From Streptomyces sp. NBC_01335 (GTDB lineage Bacteria; Actinomycetota; Actinomycetes; Streptomycetales; Streptomycetaceae): a stretch of DNA of 64,000 bases. Numbering within the stretch: position 1 is the first letter of the stretch; every line of letters begins with the position of its first letter. The notes under the pieces were generated by a model, which saw only the letters and a program-made list of their open reading frames with translations, ran no database searches and was not told the DNA's origin. Below, piece by piece: positions 8,383 to 17,723 of this stretch. The translations under genes and the position numbers were made by a program. The stretch spans positions 4,865,001-4,929,000 of the forward strand of contig NZ_CP108370.1 of the NCBI RefSeq assembly GCF_035953295.1, in the 5' to 3' direction.

Positions 8383-8838
8383 TCAGGGCCGGGGCCAGGG
8401 CCGTCCGCCGAGGCGTTCGAGGTCGGTGTTGAACCGGCGGAGGTAGTCGGCGAAGGTGGCGACGTCCTCGCGCGGCCAGTCGACCATGACCCGGCCCAGG
8501 GCGGCGACCGTCCCCTCGCGCTCCTCGTCGAGGATCCGGCTGCCCTCGGCGGTGATGCGGAACTTGCGGGCCATCCCGCCCGCCGGGTCGGCGATGCGCT
8601 GGACGAGTCCGGCGCGCATCGCCGCCGTGGTCTGGCGGTTGAGCGTCGAGACGTCGAGGTCGAACGCCTCGCTCAACTCCCCGATGGACATGGGCCCCTG
8701 GACGCGGATGCGGCTGAGCAGGATGTACGCGCTGCGCTCCAGGACGCCGTCCTCGCGGCGGCCCTTGCGGTGGTTCAGGAGTCCGTGGCGGCTGAGCAGC
8801 ATCTGCTCGTACTCGACGTCCTTGACGGCCCTGTCCAT
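8383..8838 (-). CDS. MarR-family transcriptional regulator
   Basis: A 151-residue winged-helix regulator. The helix-turn-helix region includes M-S-I-G-E-L-S-E-A-F-D-L-D-V-S-T-L-N-R-Q and the wing around A-D-P-A-G-G-M-A-R-K-F-R-I-T, both typical MarR. It is divergent from the MFS exporter across 227 bp, the usual layout for a local repressor relieved by an exported drug. ATG 8838 (M-D-R-A-V-K-D) is chosen because GGAGG lies upstream and the MarR fold begins soon after; longer in-frame starts run through the shared promoter. The effector is unknown. Confidence 0.88.
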   Translation of the reverse strand: MDRAVKDVEYEQMLLSRHGLLNHRKGRREDGVLERSAYILLSRIRVQGPMSIGELSEAFDLDVSTLNRQTTAAMRAGLVQRIADPAGGMARKFRITAEGSRILDEEREGTVAALGRVMVDWPREDVATFADYLRRFNTDLERLGGRPWPRP

Positions 8839-8915
8839 GGGTGGGATGCCTCCAGTCTCCTGCCGGGCCCGTGCGTCGGGTTCCCGGGTTGGCCCGGCTC
8901 CATCCTGACACATGA

Positions 8916-8946
8916 TGTGCATCGAGCACACGGCATGCATAATGCA
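8916..8946. promoter_or_regulatory. Two palindromes in the marR-MFS divergent promoter
   Basis: TGTGC-atcga-GCACA (8916-8930) and TGCAT-a-ATGCA (8936-8946) are perfect inverted repeats six bases apart, in the only AT-rich part of this intergenic region. They are natural candidates for MarR binding. Confidence 0.55.
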
Positions 8947-8965
8947 ATGGGAATGTACGATGCTC

Positions 8966-9007
8966 GCCCTTGTCCCGCCCTGCTCCGCCCTTGTCCCGCC
9001 CTGCTCC
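8966..9007. repeat. 21-bp direct duplication before the MFS gene
   Basis: Copies at 8966-8986 and 8987-9007 are identical and abut (each starts GCCCTTGTCC and ends CTGCTCC). They lie between the palindromes and the ATG at 9066, in the probable 5' untranslated region. Confidence 0.8.
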
Positions 9008-9065
9008 GGCCCGCCCGATTTTCGTCCCGGACCTCCCGTCCCGACCCACATCGAGGAATCGCGTT

Positions 9066-10523
9066 ATGGACGCCCCCCAGCCCACGGCCCGCACAGGCGG
9101 CGTGATCACCACGCTGGCCCTCGCCGGCACCGCCGCCGCGATCATGCAGACCCTGGTCACCCCGCTGATCGCCGAGCTCCCGCAGATCCTGCACACCTCT
9201 TCCTCGAACACGGCCTGGGTCATCACGGTCACGCTGCTCGTCGCGGGCGTGTGCGTGCCGGTCACCGGCCGCCTCGGCGACCTCCTCGGCAAGCGCCGGA
9301 TGCTCCTGGCGTGCGCCGTGCCGCTGATCGTCGGCTCCGTGGTCTGCGCGCTGTCCTCCTCGATCGTGCCGATGATCGTCGGCCGGGGTCTCCAGGGCAT
9401 GGGCATGGGCATGGTGCCGCTCGGCATCGCGCTGCTCCGTGACGTGGTCCCCGCCGAGAAGCTCAGCAGCTCGATCGCCCTGGTCAGCGCCTCCATGGGC
9501 ATCGGCGGCGCCCTCGGCCTGCCGATCTCCGCCGCCGTCGCCGAGTACACCAGCTGGCGCGTCCTGTTCTGGGGCTCCGCGGTGCTCGCGCTGATCGTCG
9601 CCGTACTGATCCACACCTTCGTCCCCGACGTCCCGGCCGGGGCCAAGGGCCAGCGCTTCGACGCACCCGGAGCGGTCGGGCTCGCCATCGGCCTGGTCTC
9701 CCTGCTGCTCGCCATCTCCAAGGGCGCCGACTGGGGATGGGCCTCGGGCACCACGCTCGGCCTGTTCGCCGTGGCCGTCGTGGCCCTGGGCGTCTGGGGC
9801 TTCTACGAGCTCCGCACCCGCGACCCGCTGGTCGACCTGCGCACCACGGCCCGCCCCCGCGTCCTCATGACCAACATCTCCTCGATCCTGGTCGGCGTCG
9901 GCATGTACTCCTTCATGCTGATCGCCCCGCAGCTCCTCCAGTTCCCCGAGGCCACCGGCTACGGCCTGGGCCAGTCGATGCTGGCGTGCGGCCTCTGGAT
10001 GGCCCCCGGCGGCGTGATGATGATGATCGTCTCCCCGCTCGGCGGAAAGCTGATCAACGCCCGCGGCCCGAAGATCGCCCTCGTCCTCGGCGCGCTCGTC
10101 ATCTCCGCCGGCTACGGCCTCTCCCTCTTCCTCATGGGCTCCGCCTGGGGCCTGATGATCGTCGGAATCGTCATCAACAGCGGCGTCGGCCTCGCCTACG
10201 GCGCGATGCCCGCCCTGATCATGAGCTCGGTCCCGATCTCCGAGACCGCCGCCGCCAACGGGTTCAACACCCTGATGCGCTCGCTCGGTACGACCATCGG
10301 CTCGGCCGTCATCGGTGTGGTCCTCGCGCAGATGACGATCAACCTCGGCGGCCACTCCCTCGCCTCCGAGGACGGCTTCCGCGTCGGACTGACGGTCGGC
10401 TGCGCCGTCGCCCTGGTCGCCGCCGCCGTCGCCGCGTTCATCCCGGGCCTCGTCCGCCCGGCCGCCGACAAGGGCGAGGCCGGCGAGGCCCCGGCCGAGA
10501 AGGCCGCCGTCGAAGCCGCCTGA
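9066..10523 (+). CDS. MFS transporter, drug-export type
   Basis: A 485-residue polytopic membrane protein. The first helix follows M-D-A-P-Q-P-T-A-R-T-G-G; the MFS signature loop G-R-L-G-D-L-L-G-K-R-R appears between helices 2 and 3; helix 5 carries a G-x3-G-P/G-x-G-like run (A-S-M-G-I-G-G-A-L-G-L-P). Length and about 13-14 hydrophobic segments fit the DHA2 (EmrB/QacA) group of proton antiporters. ATG 9066 has GAGGAA in front. Neighbouring MarR and palindromes suggest substrate-responsive control. The exported compound cannot be told. An Ala/Glu-rich tail follows the last helix. Confidence 0.88.
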   Translation: MDAPQPTARTGGVITTLALAGTAAAIMQTLVTPLIAELPQILHTSSSNTAWVITVTLLVAGVCVPVTGRLGDLLGKRRMLLACAVPLIVGSVVCALSSSIVPMIVGRGLQGMGMGMVPLGIALLRDVVPAEKLSSSIALVSASMGIGGALGLPISAAVAEYTSWRVLFWGSAVLALIVAVLIHTFVPDVPAGAKGQRFDAPGAVGLAIGLVSLLLAISKGADWGWASGTTLGLFAVAVVALGVWGFYELRTRDPLVDLRTTARPRVLMTNISSILVGVGMYSFMLIAPQLLQFPEATGYGLGQSMLACGLWMAPGGVMMMIVSPLGGKLINARGPKIALVLGALVISAGYGLSLFLMGSAWGLMIVGIVINSGVGLAYGAMPALIMSSVPISETAAANGFNTLMRSLGTTIGSAVIGVVLAQMTINLGGHSLASEDGFRVGLTVGCAVALVAAAVAAFIPGLVRPAADKGEAGEAPAEKAAVEAA

Positions 10524-10550
10524 CCCGTCGCCCGTACCGCCCGAAGCGCT

Positions 10551-10600
10551 ACGAGGAGGGCCCCGCACACCAGGTATCAGGTGTGCGGGGCCCTCCTCGT
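10551..10600. terminator. Bidirectional terminator between MFS and MOSC genes
   Basis: A perfect 21-bp stem (10551-10571 with 10580-10600) closes an 8-base loop AGGTATCA. It sits between the convergent MFS and MOSC genes and can serve both. Confidence 0.95.
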
Positions 10601-10628
10601 AGCGGCCGGGGTGTCACCGGAAAGCCCG

Positions 10629-11294
10629 TCAGGCTTCCTGCCTCGCCACGTACTCCCGCGCCGCCGCCAGCGCCTCCGGGTGCAGCGCCTCGCCCGCCGG
10701 GAGCAGGCTCGGCAGCAGGGTGCGGTCGGTGAAGGAGCGGAACTCCAGCGCGGCGGTCACCCCGTGGTCCGGGCGGTGGACGATCTCGATCGGGTCCCCG
10801 GCGCTGATGGAGCCGGGCGTGATGACCCGCAGGTACGCGCCGGTCGCCGCCTCCTGGCTGAAGCGCTTCACCCAGCGCTCCTCCTGTACGTGGCCCGCGA
10901 ACGTCCGGCACGGGATGCGGCCGGCGGTCACCTCCAGGACCAGGTCGGGGCCGATCCGCCACCGCTCGCCCACCAGCGCCTCGCTGACCTCCAGGCCGAG
11001 GGTGGTCAGGTTCTCGCCGAAGATCCCGTTGGGCAGCGGCTTGCCCACCTTCCGCTCCCAGGCGTCGAGCTCCTCGCGGGCGTACGCGTACACCGCCTGG
11101 TCGCTCCCGCCGTGGTGGCGCAGGTCGCAGACGGTGTCCCCGGCCAGACCGCTGCCGCCGGTGCCCTTCGGGCCCGGGTCGGTCACCCGTACCGGGCCCT
11201 CGACCGGGCGCTTGTCGATGCCGGTGAGGCCGTCGCGGGCGCTGGTGTGCTCGGAGTGGCGGGCGGTCCCGACGTTCACGGTCAGCAGATGCAT
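10629..11294 (-). CDS. MOSC domain-containing protein
   Basis: A 221-residue protein of the YiiM-like MOSC group, related to the C-terminal domain of molybdenum cofactor sulfurases. Visible hallmarks are D-L-R-H-H-G-G-S-D-Q-A-V-Y-A-Y, F-G-E-N-L-T-T-L-G, and the conserved Cys129 in G-R-I-P-C-R-T-F. Relatives bind molybdenum cofactor or reduce N-hydroxylated base analogues; which activity applies here is not decided by sequence. ATG 11294 (M-H-L-L-T-V-N-V-G) matches the family start. It is divergent from a LysR regulator. Confidence 0.88.
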   Translation of the reverse strand: MHLLTVNVGTARHSEHTSARDGLTGIDKRPVEGPVRVTDPGPKGTGGSGLAGDTVCDLRHHGGSDQAVYAYAREELDAWERKVGKPLPNGIFGENLTTLGLEVSEALVGERWRIGPDLVLEVTAGRIPCRTFAGHVQEERWVKRFSQEAATGAYLRVITPGSISAGDPIEIVHRPDHGVTAALEFRSFTDRTLLPSLLPAGEALHPEALAAAREYVARQEA

Positions 11295-11374
11295 GGAGCA
11301 AGGTTAGAGCGCCCGGCATCAAAGTCGCACGGCAGTTTTTCGCAATCATCAGAAGTGACGCTTATGGTGGAGAG
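11295..11374. promoter_or_regulatory. Divergent MOSC/LysR promoter region
   Basis: The 80-bp gap must hold both promoters. TATGGT at 11363-11368 lies seven bases before GTG 11375, so the LysR mRNA may be leaderless. No -35 match is convincing. Confidence 0.35.
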
Positions 11375-12292
11375 GTGATCGAAGCCCGCCATCTCCGCGT
11401 CCTGCGCGCCGTCGCCACCACCGGCTCGTTCTCCGCCGCCGCCCGCGAGCTGGGCTTCACCCAGCCGGCCATCAGCCAGCAGATGAAGGCGCTGGAATCG
11501 TCGGTCGGCACGCCGCTCCTGATCCGTACGGGCCGCGAGATGCGGCTCACCCAGGCCGGCGAGGCCCTCGTGCGGCACGCCTCCGGCATCCTCGCCGGGC
11601 TCACCGCCGCCGAGGAGGAGGTCGCCGCCATCGCCGGGCTGCGCGCGGGCCGGGTCCGGCTCGTCTCCTTCCCCAGCGGCAGCTCCACCCTCGTTCCCGG
11701 CGCCCTGGCCGCGCTGCGCGCCGAGCACCCCGGCACCCAGGTCTCGCTGGTGGAGGCCGAACCGCCCCGCTCCGTGGAGATGCTCCGCGACGGGGACTGC
11801 GACATCGCGCTGGCCTTCCGGTACGGGAACAGCGGCACCGGTGAAGGCGCGGAAAGCGGTGACGGCGACTGGAACGATCTGGTCGTCCGCCCGCTGCTCG
11901 CGGACCGGCTGATCGGCCTGCTGCCCGAGGACCACCGGCTGGCCGGGACGGACGCGATCGACATCGGCGAACTCGCCGGGGACCCGTGGATCGCCGGCTG
12001 CCCGCGCTGCCGCCGGCAGCTCGTGGAGGTCTGCGAGGAGTCCGGCTTCACCCCCCGCATCGACTTCGCCACCGACGACTACCCCGCCGTGATCGGACTG
12101 GTCGGCGCCGGGCTCGGGGTGGCGGTACTGCCCGCGCTGGCGATCGAGTCGGTACGCCCCAAGGGGGCCGTGACCGTGACGGTGGAGCCCGCCGTGGTGC
12201 GCGAGATCGTGGCGCTGACCCTGCCGGACCTGGCCCGGGTCCCCGCCGTGGCGGCCACCCTCGACCAGCTGTCGCTGGCGGCGGCGCGCTGA
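11375..12292 (+). CDS. LysR-family transcriptional regulator
   Basis: A 305-residue regulator. The N-terminal winged helix shows L-R-V-L-R-A-V-A-T-T-G-S-F-S-A-A-A and L-G-F-T-Q-P-A-I-S-Q-Q, followed by the linker helix and a periplasmic-binding-like effector domain beginning V-R-L-V-S-F-P-S-G-S. Start GTG 11375 puts the HTH at the usual place. It may control the adjacent MOSC gene, but nothing in sequence proves this. The effector is unknown. Confidence 0.9.
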   Translation: MIEARHLRVLRAVATTGSFSAAARELGFTQPAISQQMKALESSVGTPLLIRTGREMRLTQAGEALVRHASGILAGLTAAEEEVAAIAGLRAGRVRLVSFPSGSSTLVPGALAALRAEHPGTQVSLVEAEPPRSVEMLRDGDCDIALAFRYGNSGTGEGAESGDGDWNDLVVRPLLADRLIGLLPEDHRLAGTDAIDIGELAGDPWIAGCPRCRRQLVEVCEESGFTPRIDFATDDYPAVIGLVGAGLGVAVLPALAIESVRPKGAVTVTVEPAVVREIVALTLPDLARVPAVAATLDQLSLAAAR

Positions 12293-12424
12293 TCCCGTCG
12301 GTGCCGCCGACCCCGGTGGTTCCGCAGGCCCCGTTGACCGCGCTCTTCCCGCGGATCGCACGGTTCCCGCCGACCGCGCGGTGACTGCGGAAACGTTCCT
12401 GCGGTACGGGGCGGCGCTCAATGT

Positions 12425-12757
12425 TCAGTCGTGCTGCGCGCTGTCGCCCGGACCGGAGTGGGCCGCCGTGATCAGGCGGTTGCGGGCGCGGCCCATCAGC
12501 TCCTCGCGCTCGTCCTCGGTCAGGCCGCCCCACACTCCGTAGGGCTCGCGGACCGCCAGCGCGTGGGCGGCGCACTCGGCGCGCACCGGGCAGCGCATGC
12601 ACACCTCTTTCGCCGAGGTCTCGCGGGCGCTGCGGGCGGCTCCGCGTTCGCCCTCGGGGTGGAAGAACAGTGAACTGTCGACCCCTCGGCAGGCCGCGAG
12701 CAGCTGCCAGTCCCACAGGTCCGCGTTGGGTCCGGGAAGGCGGGAGAAATCTGCCAT
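12425..12757 (-). CDS. whiD: WhiB-like iron-sulfur regulator WhiD
   Basis: A 110-residue Wbl protein. Four cluster cysteines are present: C23 (A-A-C-R-G), C53 and C56 (C-M-R-C) and C62 (A-E-C), followed by the G-V-W-G-G turn at 74-78 and a basic C-terminal helix. Identification as WhiD rather than another Wbl rests on its length, its divergent position next to bldM, and the downstream shbA-guaB order known from streptomycetes. WhiD carries a [4Fe-4S] cluster, binds the principal sigma factor and is required for spore maturation. ATG 12757 is preceded by GAGGGG-type spacing. Confidence 0.93.
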   Translation of the reverse strand: MADFSRLPGPNADLWDWQLLAACRGVDSSLFFHPEGERGAARSARETSAKEVCMRCPVRAECAAHALAVREPYGVWGGLTEDEREELMGRARNRLITAAHSGPGDSAQHD

Positions 12758-12883
12758 TGCTTGTCCCCTCGAAACCGTGCTCTGCCGGAGACGTCCCCGG
12801 CAGTCGCAGTCCGTCGTCGTCCGTCGGTGGGCCGATCCTCAGCCCCTCGGCCCCCCGGTTCCGCAGAGGCTGAGGCGCGACCG

Positions 12884-12908
12884 TACATCTATGGTCGTAG
12901 TAGATGTA
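12884..12908. promoter_or_regulatory. Inverted repeat upstream of whiD
   Basis: TACATCTA (12884-12891) and TAGATGTA (12901-12908) form perfect 8-bp arms around 9 bases, 127 bp before the whiD start, in an AT-rich island. It has the shape of a dimeric regulator site; the binder is unknown. Confidence 0.55.
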
Positions 12909-13073
12909 AATATGACTGATTGCGAATCTAGTCACAGACACCAGCAAAAGGGAAGAAAACCCGCCAAATAGGGCACGCCGACCGGTGAAGTTTCGGTTGA
13001 AGGGTGAAGCGCCCGCGTCGATCCGCTCCGTGTGTGCGACCTCACGTAGAGTGCCGAACCCTACGGTCCGACC

Positions 13074-13101
13074 CGTAACTCTTTCGAGTGACCATCGTTG
13101 A
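13074..13101 (+). promoter_or_regulatory. Sigma-BldN-type promoter of bldM
   Basis: CGTAAC (13074-13079), a 16-bp spacer and CGTTGA (13096-13101) match the -35/-10 pair I know for the ECF sigma factor BldN, whose classical target is bldM. The start would be about 13108, leaving a leader near 115 bases. Confidence 0.75.
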
Positions 13102-13224
13102 GAGTGCGGAGGCGGTTGGCGACTAACCGGCTCGGGCACATGTCCGAGGGGGTCAACCGCACAGGTGACGACTTGTATCAGCCTGGAGGCTCAAGGTGAC
13201 GCGCATCAGCTGCGGAGGACGGTC

Positions 13225-13836
13225 ATGACATCCGTCCTCGTCTGCGACGACTCCCCGCTCGCCCGAGAGGCGCTCCGTCGCGCGGTTGCGACCGTGCCCG
13301 GCGTCGAGCGTGTGACGACGGCGGCCAACGGCGAGGAAGTACTCCGCCGCTGGGGAGCCGACCGTTCGGATTTGATTCTGATGGACGTCCGCATGCCCGG
13401 CCTGGGAGGTGTGGAGACCGTCCGGCGGCTGCTCTCCGCCGACCCCGGTGCCCGGATCATCATGCTGACGGTCGCCGAGGACCTGGACGGTGTCGCGCTC
13501 GCGGTCGCCGCCGGTGCCCGCGGCTATCTGCACAAGGACGCCTCGCGTGCCGAGCTGCGGGCCACCGTGACCCAGGCGCTGGCCGACCCGACGTGGCGGC
13601 TCGCCCCGCGTCGGCTGCGGTCCGCGGAGATGGGCGCGGCCCCCACGCTCACCGCGCGTGAGATCCAGGTGCTCGAGGGCATGAGCCACGGCCGGTCCAA
13701 CGCGGAGATCGGGCGCGAGCTCTTCCTCTCCGAGGACACGGTCAAGACCCACGCCCGCAGGCTCTTCAAGAAGCTCGGCGCCTCGGACCGTGCCCACGCC
13801 GTGGCGCTCGGATTCCGCTGGGGCCTGGTGCGCTGA
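13225..13836 (+). CDS. bldM: Developmental response regulator BldM
   Basis: A 203-residue NarL/LuxR-type response regulator, the length of known BldM. The receiver domain has the acidic pair in V-C-D-D-S, the would-be phosphoacceptor D54 in L-M-D-V-R-M-P-G, and L-T-V-A-E; the C-terminal HTH runs L-T-A-R-E-I-Q-V-L-E through V-K-T-H-A-R-R-L-F-K-K-L-G. No sensor kinase is adjacent. BldM acts as a homodimer on early and as a heterodimer with WhiI on late sporulation genes. ATG 13225 has GGAGGA in front; a longer frame exists but adds 20 unrelated residues. Confidence 0.95.
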   Translation: MTSVLVCDDSPLAREALRRAVATVPGVERVTTAANGEEVLRRWGADRSDLILMDVRMPGLGGVETVRRLLSADPGARIIMLTVAEDLDGVALAVAAGARGYLHKDASRAELRATVTQALADPTWRLAPRRLRSAEMGAAPTLTAREIQVLEGMSHGRSNAEIGRELFLSEDTVKTHARRLFKKLGASDRAHAVALGFRWGLVR

Positions 13837-13866
13837 GCCGTGCCGTCCCCGGCGTGCCGGAATCGT

Positions 13867-13892
13867 CCCCGTCCGCGGACCCGCGGACGGGG
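13867..13892 (+). terminator. Terminator after bldM
   Basis: CCCCGTCCGCG and CGCGGACGGGG pair perfectly (11 bp) around loop GACC, 31 bases past the bldM stop. Confidence 0.85.
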
Positions 13893-14049
13893 CGACGGAG
13901 GGCGCGGGCGGGGCGGCCCGCCCGCGGCGAGCCGGTCGTCATCGGCGGTGGGTGACGCTTCCCGGCCGATGACGCATCCTTGAGCTGTGGAGTTCCTCGG
14001 GAACGACGATTCGGACCAGCGGATCCAGCGGAAGGGGAGGGCGCAGGAC

Positions 14050-14715
14050 ATGACATCCGGCGCACCCGCTCGTAACGCTTCGGTGCACAACTCGGAACGC
14101 GATGGCGCGGACAGGTCGGCACCAAGGCACCATGGTCCGATGCGCGACGACGAGACGACGGTGATCGCTGCCCTGGTGCATCGGGCCGTGGACGGCGACG
14201 CGCAGGCGACCCACGACCTGCTGGCCCACGTCCACCCGCTCGCCCTGCGGTACTGCCGGTCCCGGCTGAACCGGCTGCCCGGTGACGCTCGTCACTTCGT
14301 CGAGGACCTGGCGCAGGAAGTCTGCGTCGCCGTGCTGATGGCGCTGCCCCGGTACCGCGACACCGGCCGCCCCTTCGAGGCGTTCGTCTTCGCCATCGCC
14401 GGACACAAGGTCGCCGACCTCCAGCGCGCCGCGATGCGCCACCCCGGGTCCACGGCCGTCCCGTCCGACGAGATGCCCGAGCGCCCCGACGACTCCCTCG
14501 GCCCGGAGGAGCGCGCGCTGCTCAGCAGCGACGCGGCCTGGGCCAAGAAGCTCCTCGCCAACCTGCCGGAGAACCAGCGCGAGCTGCTCGTCCTGCGGGT
14601 GGCCGTCGGCCTGACCGCCGAGGAGACCGGACAGATGCTGGGCATGTCCCCCGGAGCCGTACGCGTCGCCCAGCACCGCGCGCTCAGCCGGCTGCGAGCC
14701 CTCGCGGAACAGTGA
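14050..14715 (+). CDS. shbA: ECF-type RNA polymerase sigma factor, ShbA-like
   Basis: Region 2 is visible around [13 protein letters not shown] through [14 protein letters not shown] and [12 protein letters not shown], and region 4 around [13 protein letters not shown] with the [20 protein letters not shown]. The place between bldM and guaB matches the sigma gene known as ShbA, which transcribes hrdB. ATG 14050 (221 residues) follows GGGGAGGG; GTG 13987 would add 21 residues and ATG 14140 would remove 30, and the conserved part begins only after the latter. No anti-sigma gene is adjacent. Confidence 0.85.
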   Translation: MTSGAPARNASVHNSERDGADRSAPRHHGPMRDDETTVIAALVHRAVDGDAQATHDLLAHVHPLALRYCRSRLNRLPGDARHFVEDLAQEVCVAVLMALPRYRDTGRPFEAFVFAIAGHKVADLQRAAMRHPGSTAVPSDEMPERPDDSLGPEERALLSSDAAWAKKLLANLPENQRELLVLRVAVGLTAEETGQMLGMSPGAVRVAQHRALSRLRALAEQ

Positions 14716-14847
14716 CTTCGGCCGCACCCCCGCCGGCCTCCCCGGGTTCGGCCCCGCGTCTTCCCGGGCTTTCCGGGCTTCTGTAGAAACCTACGGAGAG
14801 GCCCGACGATCTTGATCGTGGAATGAGACACCCCAGAAGGCCGTTAG

Positions 14848-16392
<1,545 letters not shown>

Positions 16393-16409
16393 CACCGGGC
16401 ACGGTGCTG

Positions 16410-16443
16410 AAGGGGCGGACCGGGGTTCCCCGGGCCGCCCCTT
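16410..16443 (+). terminator. Terminator after guaB
   Basis: AAGGGGCGG (16410-16418) pairs with CCGCCCCTT (16435-16443), with an inner CCGGGG/CCCCGG stem and a TT loop; one A-G mismatch separates the two stems. Confidence 0.9.
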
Positions 16444-16498
16444 CCGCGCGTGTCGGGGATACTGGTCAGCGCAGACGTAGAGGGAAAGGCCACACATC

Positions 16499-17623
16499 GT
16501 GACTGAGATCGAGATCGGGCGCGGCAAGCGCGGCCGCCGGGCATACGCATTCGACGACATCGCTGTCGTACCGAGCCGCAGGACCCGGGACCCGAAGGAG
16601 GTCTCGATCGCCTGGCAGATCGACGCCTACCGCTTCGAGCTGCCGTTCCTGGCCGCTCCCATGGACTCCGTGGTCTCCCCGCAGCACGCCATCCGCATCG
16701 GCGAGCTCGGCGGACTCGGCGTCCTCAACCTGGAGGGTCTGTGGACCCGCCACGAGGACCCGCAGCCGCTGCTCGACGAGATCGCCGAGATGCCGGTCGA
16801 GACCGCGACCCGGCGCCTCCAGGAGATCTACTCCGCGCCGATCCAGGAGGAGCTGATCGGGCAGCGCATCAAGGAGGTGCGCGACTCCGGTGTCGTCACC
16901 GCCGCCGCGCTCTCGCCGCAGCGCACCGCCCAGTTCTCCAAGGCCGTCGTCGACGCCGGGGTGGACATCTTCGTCATCCGCGGTACGACCGTCTCCGCCG
17001 AGCACGTCTCCGGTGCCGCCGAGCCGCTCAACCTCAAGCAGTTCATCTACGAGCTGGACGTCCCGGTGATCGTCGGCGGCTGCGCCACGTACACCGCGGC
17101 CCTGCACCTCATGCGCACCGGTGCTGCGGGTGTCCTGGTCGGCTTCGGCGGCGGCGCCGCGCACACCACCCGCAACGTCTTCGGCATCCAGGTGCCGATG
17201 GCGACCGCCGTGGCGGACGTGGCGGGTGCCCGCCGCGACTACATGGACGAGTCCGGCGGCCGGTACGTGCACGTCATCGCGGACGGCGGCGTCGGCTGGT
17301 CCGGCGACCTGCCGAAGGCCATCGCCTGCGGCGCGGACGCCGTGATGATGGGCTCCCCGCTGGCCCGCGCCACCGACGCCCCGGGCCGCGGCCGCCACTG
17401 GGGCATGGAGGCCGTCCACGAGGACGTGCCGCGCGGCAAGCTGGTGGACCTCGGCTCGGTCGGTACGACCGAGGAGGTGCTGACCGGTCCGTCGCACACC
17501 CCGGACGGCTCGATGAACATCTTCGGCGCCCTGCGCCGCGCGATGGCCACGACCGGCTACAGCGACCTCAAGGAGTTCCAGCGCGTCGAGGTGACGGTGG
17601 CGGACTCGCAGCACCGCCGCTGA
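16499..17623 (+). CDS. GuaB3-family IMP dehydrogenase-related protein
   Basis: A 374-residue barrel protein without CBS domains, matching the actinobacterial GuaB3 group that sits beside guaB. It keeps F-D-D-I-A-V-V-P-S-R-R-T-R-D and L-A-A-P-M-D-S-V-V-S. At the site where IMP dehydrogenase has its catalytic Cys (G-S-I-C-T-T-R) this protein reads G-G-A-A-H-T-T-R (residues 218-225), so His222 replaces Cys. Classical IMP oxidation through a thioimidate is therefore doubtful and a different purine-related role is possible. GTG 16499 is the start; GATACT at 16455-16460 may be its -10. Confidence 0.9.
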   Translation: MTEIEIGRGKRGRRAYAFDDIAVVPSRRTRDPKEVSIAWQIDAYRFELPFLAAPMDSVVSPQHAIRIGELGGLGVLNLEGLWTRHEDPQPLLDEIAEMPVETATRRLQEIYSAPIQEELIGQRIKEVRDSGVVTAAALSPQRTAQFSKAVVDAGVDIFVIRGTTVSAEHVSGAAEPLNLKQFIYELDVPVIVGGCATYTAALHLMRTGAAGVLVGFGGGAAHTTRNVFGIQVPMATAVADVAGARRDYMDESGGRYVHVIADGGVGWSGDLPKAIACGADAVMMGSPLARATDAPGRGRHWGMEAVHEDVPRGKLVDLGSVGTTEEVLTGPSHTPDGSMNIFGALRRAMATTGYSDLKEFQRVEVTVADSQHRR

Positions 17624-17662
17624 CCGCGTTCCGCGCGGTTCCGCGTGGCTTTGCGCTTACGA

Positions 17663-17701
17663 GAGAGGGCCCCGACCACCACGTGTGGTCGGGGCCCTCT
17701 C
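17663..17701. terminator. Bidirectional terminator after guaB3
   Basis: A perfect 17-bp stem (17663-17679 with 17685-17701) closes loop CACGT, between the guaB3-type gene and the convergent membrane-protein gene. Confidence 0.95.
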
Positions 17702-17723
17702 CTTACGCCGGGCGGGTCGGCCC

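Larger units (their letters stand above)
12758..13224. promoter_or_regulatory. whiD-bldM divergent regulatory region
   Basis: These 467 bp hold no gene. Around 12884-12970 GC content drops sharply, marking promoter DNA. Two elements are described separately: an inverted repeat at 12884-12908 and a sigma-BldN-type promoter at 13074-13101. The long distance suggests several developmental inputs on both genes. Confidence 0.75.
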
